Shown here piece after piece: positions 57,735 through 64,000 of a DNA stretch of 64,000 bases. The position numbers and the translations under genes are program-made. This stretch comes from Hypomyces perniciosus (lineage: Eukaryota > Ascomycota > Sordariomycetes > Hypocreales > Hypocreaceae), in NCBI GenBank assembly GCA_008477525.1, contig SPDT01000001.1, positions 1,612,001 through 1,676,000 on the forward strand. Reading direction: 5' to 3'. Below the pieces are notes generated by a model. The model was not told the DNA's origin. It was given only the letters and a program-made list of their open reading frames with translations, and did not search any database. Numbering within the stretch: position 1 is the first letter of the stretch; each line of letters opens with the position of its first letter.

Positions 57735-59125
57735 ATGGTGTACGTACGGCAACGCAACCTCACGGCGCTCCGGGAGTACAAATACTCTGCAGTGGACCGG
57801 TCGCTGGTGTCGAAATACATCCTCAAGCCCTTCTACACAAACTACGTCATCAAGTGCTTCCCGATGAGCATGGCGCCGAATCTCATCACGCTCACGGGCT
57901 TCATGTTTGTCGTGGCCAATTTCCTGACCATGCTGTGGTACAACCCCACCCTGGATCAGGACTGCCCTAGTTGGGTGTATTACAGTTGGGCTGTGGGCTT
58001 GTTGCTGTACCAGACCTTTGATGCGGTGGATGGAACACAAGCGTGAGTGGTGGCCTGTTGACTGCGCGGGACTTGGAATTATGGCATCTGACTTGTGTGT
58101 GTGTGGCTGAATGTAGGCGACGGACGAGACAGTCTGGTCCTCTGGGCGAGCTCTTTGACCATGGCGTTGATGCCCTGAACACCAGTCTCGAGGTCCTCAT
58201 CTTTGCTGCGTCCCAGAACATGGGCCAGGGCTGGAAGACGGTCGCAACACTTTTTGCATGTAAGAGTCCCATGTCACCCCCCTTCGGTTCTTGAGACCAG
58301 CTCTGACTCTCTATCCTATCAACAGCTCTCCTTACCTTCTACGTCCAGACCTGGGATGAGTACCACACCAAGACTCTCACCCTGGGCATCGTCAATGGCC
58401 CTGTCGAAGGTGTCCTCATTGTCGCTTCCGTCTTCGCTTTGACTGGCTATTTGGGCGGTGCGCATATCTGGCAACAGAGCGCCATGCAAGCCCTTGGCGT
58501 TCCTCAGTCGCTTGGCATCCCCAAGTTTGTCTATGAGCTCTCCTTCACCGAGTGGTACATGGTTCAGGGAGCCATTGTCCTGGTCTTCAACACCGTCGAG
58601 TCCTCTTTCAACGTTGTTCATGCCCGACACGCCCGTGGCGATCGCTCTCGTGGTGCTCTGCTCGGCCTCCTCCCCTTCTTCGGCATGTGGACCATGGTCG
58701 TCGCCTACCTCTACCTGCAGCCCAACATCCTGTACCACCACCTGATACCCTTTGCGCTCTTCGCTGGCCTTGTCAACGCTTACAGCGTCGGCCAGATGAT
58801 CACGGCCCACCTCACCCAGATGCGCTTCCCGTACTGGAACGTCCTCGGCCTGCCTCTGGCCTTTGGCGTAGTGGACTCTTTGGGCCCGATTCTTCTGGCT
58901 CAGTACGGCTTTGGCTGGCCTAGCTCCCTCGGCGATGGTGTGTACCAGACTGCCTTTGTGTTCCTCATGCTCGGCACCGCGTTGGGTGTCTATGGAAGCT
59001 TTGTCGTGGATGTCATCGTCACCATTTGCGACTACCTTGATATCTGGTGCTTGACCATCAAGCACCCTTACGTCGAGGGGCAGCAGTCATCTGGTTTCAA
59101 GCAAAATGGCATTAAGAGCCATTAA
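57735..59125 (+). CDS. Choline/ethanolamine phosphotransferase, 416 aa
   Basis: Exons 57735-58042, 58117-58259 and 58326-59125 join in phase. The CDP-alcohol phosphatidyltransferase signature D-G-x2-A-R-x8-G-x3-D-x3-D is complete: DAVDGTQARR with GPLGELFDHGVDA, formed across the first splice junction. Eight or more hydrophobic helices follow. The start MVYVRQRNLTALREYKYSAV and KPFYTNYVIKCFPMSMAPNL are characteristic of the EPT1/CPT1 family. It transfers phosphocholine or phosphoethanolamine from the CDP-alcohol to diacylglycerol in the last step of the Kennedy pathway, in the ER or Golgi membrane. Whether it prefers choline or ethanolamine cannot be told from sequence alone. Confidence 0.94.
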
Positions 59126-60202
59126 AATCCACACAGCAGACTATGCTACGCAACAAACGGAACAAGAACTCTCCGTCGACTAAAGAGTACGCAAAACAAC
59201 AAGAGCTCTAAGAGATCGGGCTCTTTATTCAAAAGAGGGGAAATGGATGTGAGCAACGGCGTCTAGGCCAAAAATCGAGAGGAATATATGTGGGACATAT
59301 ATACATAGACGGGATGGGTGGATATCTCTTCTGGAAGAGGTAGTAGATCTTCCTACCTTTCTTCTACTTCTTCTTCTCTCTTTTTATGGCGTTTAGCGGG
59401 ATTTGATTTCGATGTCCCAGGGAGGAGGAGTTATGTGGCGTAACAGTTGTAGATACTAGCTAAACGTTTACACTCCTTTTTTTCTTTCTTTCTCTTTGTT
59501 GCTACGTTATACCCAGCCCAGGTTCGGCTACCTTGATTGTTTGAAGGGGAATAAGGTGTTGGGCATGAAATGGGAAAGGGGGGGGTTTTAATGTCAGAAC
59601 TTGGATTATTGTCATCTTTCCCCAGGGAAAGATCACCAAAGATAAGGTAGTTCAGTGCATCAAACCACGAGGGAGACTTGCAACTTAAAAATGTTAACAA
59701 TTTTTTTCTTCTGTGGCGGCTATGAAACAATTCACTTAAGATACAAAATCCATGATATGCCTTAAATAAACGATTCCATAGGTATTCCCCCCGTTCCTAG
59801 GTCCTGAAAACTCGCTGCTCGCTAAATATCAAAAACACCCGTAATGGCCAAACGATGGTTAAAGTAGAGTCCAAATTCCCAATGCCAGACCAGACTCCGT
59901 GGATTTGTATTGACGAGCAATGCGTGAAGGCTTATTCCTGCCTTGGTATCCTGCGCCTGAAATATGTCCCAAATGAAAGCGGGGAGAGAGAAGGGGTGGG
60001 AGGAGGAAGAGAAAGAGGAAGAGGAAGAGGAAGAGGAAGAGGAAGAGGAAGAGGAGGAGGAGGAGGAGGAGGAGGAGGAGGAGGAAGAGGTGGTGGTTGG
60101 GTAGTTGAGAGTGGGTAGTGTTTGTGGTATACAGCTTTGTATGAATGCTGTTTTCCCCTCTCCTCTCTCTTAACTGTGTTTGTCTTGAGCCAGGGGGGTT
60201 GT
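59126..60202. other. Intergenic region between convergent genes
   Basis: 3' ends of the phosphotransferase and bZIP genes. The purine-rich tract at 60000-60092 is the notable element; otherwise AT-rich with no coding frame. Confidence 0.55.
60000..60092. repeat. Purine-only GAGGAA/GGA tract
   Basis: About 90 bases of almost pure G/A on the plus strand, (GAGGAA)n followed by (GGA)n, with strong mirror symmetry. Confidence 0.9.
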
Positions 60203-61422
60203 TTATAAGAGGTCGTCGGACCCGCTGGCCACACTTTGCTGTATGGCAAAGAGAATATCGCTTTCTGAAAAAACAGGCCCCTGGCCGTCGCACTTGGCGC
60301 AGTGCTTCATGAACTCGCTGACCTTGCTGACATCCACCAGTCCGCGCTTATACAGCTCGTGGGAGATGATCAAGTCCCAGGCGGCACCGACGGCAAGCAG
60401 ACGCTGTCCGTCATCGGCGGTGACGATGCGGTGGACAGGGCCTTGGTTCTGGTGGCCCTGCAGCAGGTTGGAGTAGAAATCGGTGGGTGTGTACGACATG
60501 GGGCCGGTGGTGACGGGCTCGGGGGAGCCGGAGCTGTTGTGAGCGCCGCTCATGGCGGATGTGGCGCGGAGGATCTCGTTCTCGGTGGACATCTTCTGGA
60601 GGTCTTGTCGGAGGCGTTCGTTCTCGTCGGCGGCTTCCCTTTGGGCGGCTTCGAGGCTGGCGAGTTTGGATTCGAGGTCCTTGACGTGTTTTTCCTTGCG
60701 CTCGCGGAATGCCCGTTGTCTGGAGTCTGTTAGGGGCGCGTGCTCAAAAGGCATAGGGAGTGAGACGTACGCAGCGCGATTTTGGGCCTTCCTCCGCGAC
60801 TGGGCAGGGGTCATGTTGTCATCCTCCTCGCTGCCTCCGCGACCCGCCTGGTCGTCCACAATGTCGGCTCTGGACATGCTGCTGCCGCCGTTGACGCTGC
60901 CATTTGTCGACGGCGTGCGATGGCCCGACCGATGCTGGTGATAGTGATGCGGATGCTGGCCAAAGCCGAGGTTTGGTGGTGTCGGCGGGCCAGGAGGGAG
61001 ATGCGTGCTGAAGCCCTGGGCGTAGTCGAAGCTGTTGAAGTGGTCGCCTTGAGACAGAGAGTCGGCAAAGGGGCCCTGCTGGATCTTATTTCGGGGGAGG
61101 GTCAAGTCAGCGTTGTTTCAAATCTTTCAGGGTCTTCCAGGAGGATTCGTAATGATCAGGTAATACAGAACGCACCACAAGGCTGAGCCGAGCCGAGCTG
61201 AACTGAATGAACTGCGCTTTTGCTGGGAGAAGTGGGGGAGGAGGGGTTTGGGCCTGGTGCTTGTGCTTGGTGCTTGGGTCGAAAACCTACAGGCGGGGAT
61301 GGGTTGTTGAACTCGTCCGGACCGGCCGATTGCGAATGCGGGGGCGTCAACGATATAAAGGTCGAATGCGGATGATAGGCCCTGTGGGCGCCCGGGAAGG
61401 GGTATTGCGTTCCAAAGTCCAT
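60203..61422 (-). CDS. bZIP transcription factor (AP-1-like, Fcr3/Yap type), 318 aa
   Basis: Exons 61422-61291, 61078-60771 and 60719-60203 join in phase. The second intron (51 nt) falls inside the basic region; splicing restores QNRAAQRAFRERKEKHVKDL, the Yap/AP-1-like basic motif, followed by a leucine zipper (LESKLASLEAAQREAADE..LRQDLQKM). The N-terminus MDFGTQYPFPGAHRAYHPHS and the PPTPPN motif resemble the fungal Fcr3-type group. The C-terminus (LVDVSKVSEFMKHCAKCDGQ) is a conserved helical end with a two-cysteine CAKC motif. It is a nuclear regulator, likely of stress or drug responses, but the class is not resolved. Exon 2 may begin at either of two tandem CAG acceptors (61078 or 61075), changing one Gln. 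Confidence 0.9.
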
Positions 61423-61440
61423 GGCCACAGCGTTACTCTG

Positions 61441-61480
61441 CTCTGCTCAGCTCTGCTCAGCTCTGCTCAGCTCTGCTCTG
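61441..61480. repeat. 10-bp tandem repeat upstream of the bZIP gene
   Basis: Three perfect CTCTGCTCAG units and one variant, 19-58 bp upstream of the bZIP ATG. Confidence 0.9.
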
Positions 61481-62762
61481 TTCTGCTATGTCGTGTACTA
61501 TGTATGTATGTGGTAATGGATATGTAATCTGGGGGAGAAAGGGTGGACGATGCGGAGGGTTCTCGGAGGGTTCTGGGGGGGATAAATGTCAGTTATTGCC
61601 AAATGAATGCGAACCGGTGGAACCGGACCCAAAAAAGGAGCTTGCTTGGAGGGTCTCAGGCCAGGCTCTCAAGAGGGCGCACAAAGGGGGGGGGGGGTTT
61701 GCGGCCGCCCTGTGTGAGGTGAGATGTGAGGGTACGGAGTAATACTGCTTGCTAATGCCACTCCGCAAGCAGTGCAATGGGACAGTACGAAGTACTATTA
61801 CTACTCGTAGAGCGAATGCGAATAATACTCGTACAGCTGAAACCGGCGGAGATAAACCCCCTAACCCGTCAGAACGCAGTGAGAACTTAAATAGTTCCCA
61901 GTGATTGGCGGAACAGCAGCCCTGCAAATGGGGCCCGCCCAGGCTTCAAAGTCCGCTATACTCGTACACGGAGCACGACTAGCAGCACTCATAATAGTTT
62001 AGGCACTCGTGCGTATATTAATAACCAGCATGAGAGATGAGGACATTATTAATCTAAAGCCTCTTTTGTCTTTTGTCTTGTGTGTTAGTGTGTGTGTGTG
62101 TGCGTGCCGTAAGCCGGTGACCTAAACTGGCTGGCCTACGGAATGCTAGTACTGCCGGCATAATGGTTCCACCATAACGGGTATTGGATAGTCCCCAATC
62201 GAGAAGGATTCTTTTGCTTAGTCTCGAAACGAAGAAGAAAAAGAAAAAAAAAGAGAGAGAAGGACGCCGTCCTATTCTGTGCGACATAGTATTCCTCCGT
62301 ACTACTACTATTACTACTACTTCTACTATAATACCATTGCTTCTTCCAGCACACGGCAAACTTCCCTCTCTCTCGGCCGGGTGGCATCGGGGCGTTATGC
62401 CGATAGGGCTGAAATTTTGACGTAGCACGGCAGTAGCCACCAGCAATCGTCTGTTAGTCGCCGTTTAACCCGCCAATGCCAAGTAAACCAACTACATTCT
62501 GGCTTGCTATTACTGGATAGTTCCGAAATCAATTGCCGGATGTCGGGGCATCGTATGGCCCACGAACTACGGAGTACACGCGTATGAATTGGGCCGAGGC
62601 AAACAAGGGCACACTGAAACTTGAGACATGGGACATGGAGCATGTCAGCGGTTCGCGTAGCCGAACTGGGGGGCAAAATCCGACATTGGGAGAAAATAGT
62701 ATACTAGTACGAAGTACTACTACTACTCCGCTGTACTCCTAGGACTAGTGGTGGTATTACTT

Positions 62763-62823
62763 TGTATGTATGTATGTGTGTATGTGTGTGTGTATGTGTG
62801 TGTGTATGTGTGTGTGTGTGTGT
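62763..62823. repeat. TG/TATG dinucleotide repeat
   Basis: About 60 bases of TGTATG and TGTGTG units. Confidence 0.9.
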
Positions 62824-62906
62824 AAATGCCAATGCAGCAGATAGGGCTGAGATACATACATGACAATCAGTAAGGTAGGTATGTAAGGTATCACACTGGA
62901 GAAGCA

Positions 62907-62908
<2 letters not shown>

Positions 62909-62938
<30 letters not shown>
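62909..62938. repeat. C30 homopolymer
   Basis: Thirty C residues without interruption. Homopolymers of this length are rare and error-prone, so the exact length may not be reliable. Confidence 0.85.
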
Positions 62939-63576
62939 TGAAGCCCTCTGCCAAGATGACCCATAGTGGAGTTCTCCATGCTTCATCACGACTCGTATGT
63001 ACAGAGTAGTAGTAGTATTAGCGAGGCAGGTACTCTGTAGATCGTTTCCTGAAAGCCATAGTAATACCATTAGGGCTAATCGGCCAGACTCCTAGCCCCG
63101 GACATACTGCCGCAGAACCGACACATGTTAGCTCGTATCCGTCACGCACTGCCACGGGCATGATCGCCACATTCATGATAAATTGGCTATAAAAATAGGT
63201 GCTAATTTGGCTAAATTCTGCGTGTGCGGAATGTTATGGCGGGTGCTAATCCTAATACCACTACGGAGTAACGGAGTACTACTACACACCACCATATAGT
63301 ACGTACTTCGTAGTGCTGCGACATACTTCGTACTTCTTACTTCTCCATAGACATGCATACGAAACTGGTAGGTGACAAAAAAAGAGTCATGTCACGTCCA
63401 TCCAAGACTAAATTTGAAGCTGAGAGCTTACAGGCACTAGCAGCTACTATCTTCAACAGAAATTAAATTGGCGATGCCGTTATCAAGACAACCAGACAAC
63501 CAGACAACCAGGGCACACATCTTCAACCCTCCTTCTCCACCCATCCATCTACTATCTATCTCATATTACTCCGTAT

Positions 63577-63999
63577 CTACGGATACACACATCTGTAGTT
63601 CTCCGCAAGGGTCGCATTACCAGAGCCCTTATACTTTGCCGTCAACAGGTACCGGCAAATTTTTCGTGTGAAATGCGACGGCGCCTGGGACAGCGTCTCC
63701 GCCTGGAGCTCTCGTGGCGCCTTGCCCTTCTCAACCCACGACACCACTGCTGCCAAAGGGTCTGTTGGAATGGCCCCAGAGGATGTTGGATCGTATCCAC
63801 AGTGGTCTCCTCCTGGTGCCAGGAACAGTCCAAAGAAGTCATCTGCCTTGCCTCGACCTCCCAGGGCTCGCTCCACCTGATGGAAGTACTGGACAGTGCC
63901 TTGTGGGAAGATGAGCTGGTCTGCCAGGCCGTGCCAGACGAGGAGCTTGCCACCGGACCTCTTGAATTTAGACAGATCAGGGTTGGAAGAACCGATGAT
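63577..63999 (-). CDS. C-terminal part of a tannase/feruloyl esterase family protein (5' end outside window)
   Basis: The frame is open from the right edge to a TAG at 63579-63577 (140 codons seen). It reads GSSNPDLSKFKRSGGKLLVW, then HGLADQLIFPQGTVQYF and FLAPGGDHCGYDPTSSGA. In the tannase/feruloyl esterase family the catalytic Asp lies in HGxxDxxI and the His in the HCG motif, with the adjacent Cys in a disulfide; all are present. The last part (SWVEKGKAPRELQAETLSQA..) is typical of the family end. It should cleave ester bonds of plant phenolics such as gallates or ferulates, normally secreted; the signal peptide is outside the window. Confidence 0.9.
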   Translation of the reverse strand: MIGSSNPDLSKFKRSGGKLLVWHGLADQLIFPQGTVQYFHQVERALGGRGKADDFFGLFLAPGGDHCGYDPTSSGAIPTDPLAAVVSWVEKGKAPRELQAETLSQAPSHFTRKICRYLLTAKYKGSGNATLAENYRCVYP

Positions 64000-64000
64000 G

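Larger units (their letters stand above)
61481..63576. other. Intergenic region rich in simple repeats
   Basis: No supported gene. TACGGAGTA or complement at 61733, 62568, 63262 and 63567; TACGAAGTA or complement at 61786, 62708, 63304 and 63324. Short C9-11 or G tracts, TG repeats and a C30 run are present. Confidence 0.55.

Noticed and set aside
58319..59065. 248-codon minus-strand frame
   Set aside because: Antisense to phosphotransferase exon 3; composition is the complement of membrane helices.

Overview
The window is nuclear DNA of a filamentous ascomycete (Pezizomycotina, probably Sordariomycetes and plausibly Hypocreales). The signs are short spliceosomal introns (about 50-135 nt, GT..AG with CTAAC/CTGAC branch sites), gene families largely restricted to these fungi (septin AspE, PalI, DUF3431, DUF7704-like, fungal Zn2Cys6 factors, the tannase family) and an alpha-aminoadipate lysine pathway gene. 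The order assignment is inference. I placed exons by joining open frames at splice consensus sites, and the joins keep phase in every spliced gene.

Left part (1-16 kb): the C-terminus of a fungal transcription factor; a cyclase-family enzyme; a five-exon MFS sugar transporter; a broken kinase-like gene; an intron-containing tRNA-Leu(CAA); homoisocitrate dehydrogenase (LYS12); a class I glutamine amidotransferase-like protein converging on a Zn2Cys6 factor; and a type II membrane glycosyltransferase-like protein.

Middle left (16-29 kb): a gene-poor, AT-rich, repeat-containing accessory region. It holds a secreted lysozyme-like protein, a three-exon 104-aa secreted protein that single-frame ORF calling does not show, a DUF3431 type II membrane protein, a TXNDC17-like thioredoxin, a decayed kinase-like pseudogene, and a direct repeat pair about 6 kb apart that brackets most of these.

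Middle (29-40 kb): a secreted multicopper oxidase, ribosomal protein eS4, a protein with two Myb/telobox domains, a small membrane protein, and a TRF/Taz1-like protein with one C-terminal Myb domain. A telomere-type TAGGGTTAGGGT box lies 143 bp upstream of the last gene. Two telomere-type Myb proteins within 6 kb, with TTAGGG cores in the upstream regions of the TRF-like and eS4 genes, is the most suggestive regulatory arrangement here.

Right part (40-64 kb): mostly conserved housekeeping and regulatory genes: septin AspE, an ABC1/ADCK1-type mitochondrial kinase-like protein, the pH-signalling membrane protein PalI, a 585-aa disordered protein of unknown function with a long leader, a choline/ethanolamine phosphotransferase, a bZIP factor, and the C-terminus of a tannase/feruloyl esterase. 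Intergenic spaces are long and rich in simple repeats.

A window-wide signal is a short palindrome-forming motif, TACGGAGTA/TACTCCGTA, with a sister form TACGAAGTA. I read at least 21 exact copies of the first and about a dozen of the second, all outside the inferred coding exons.
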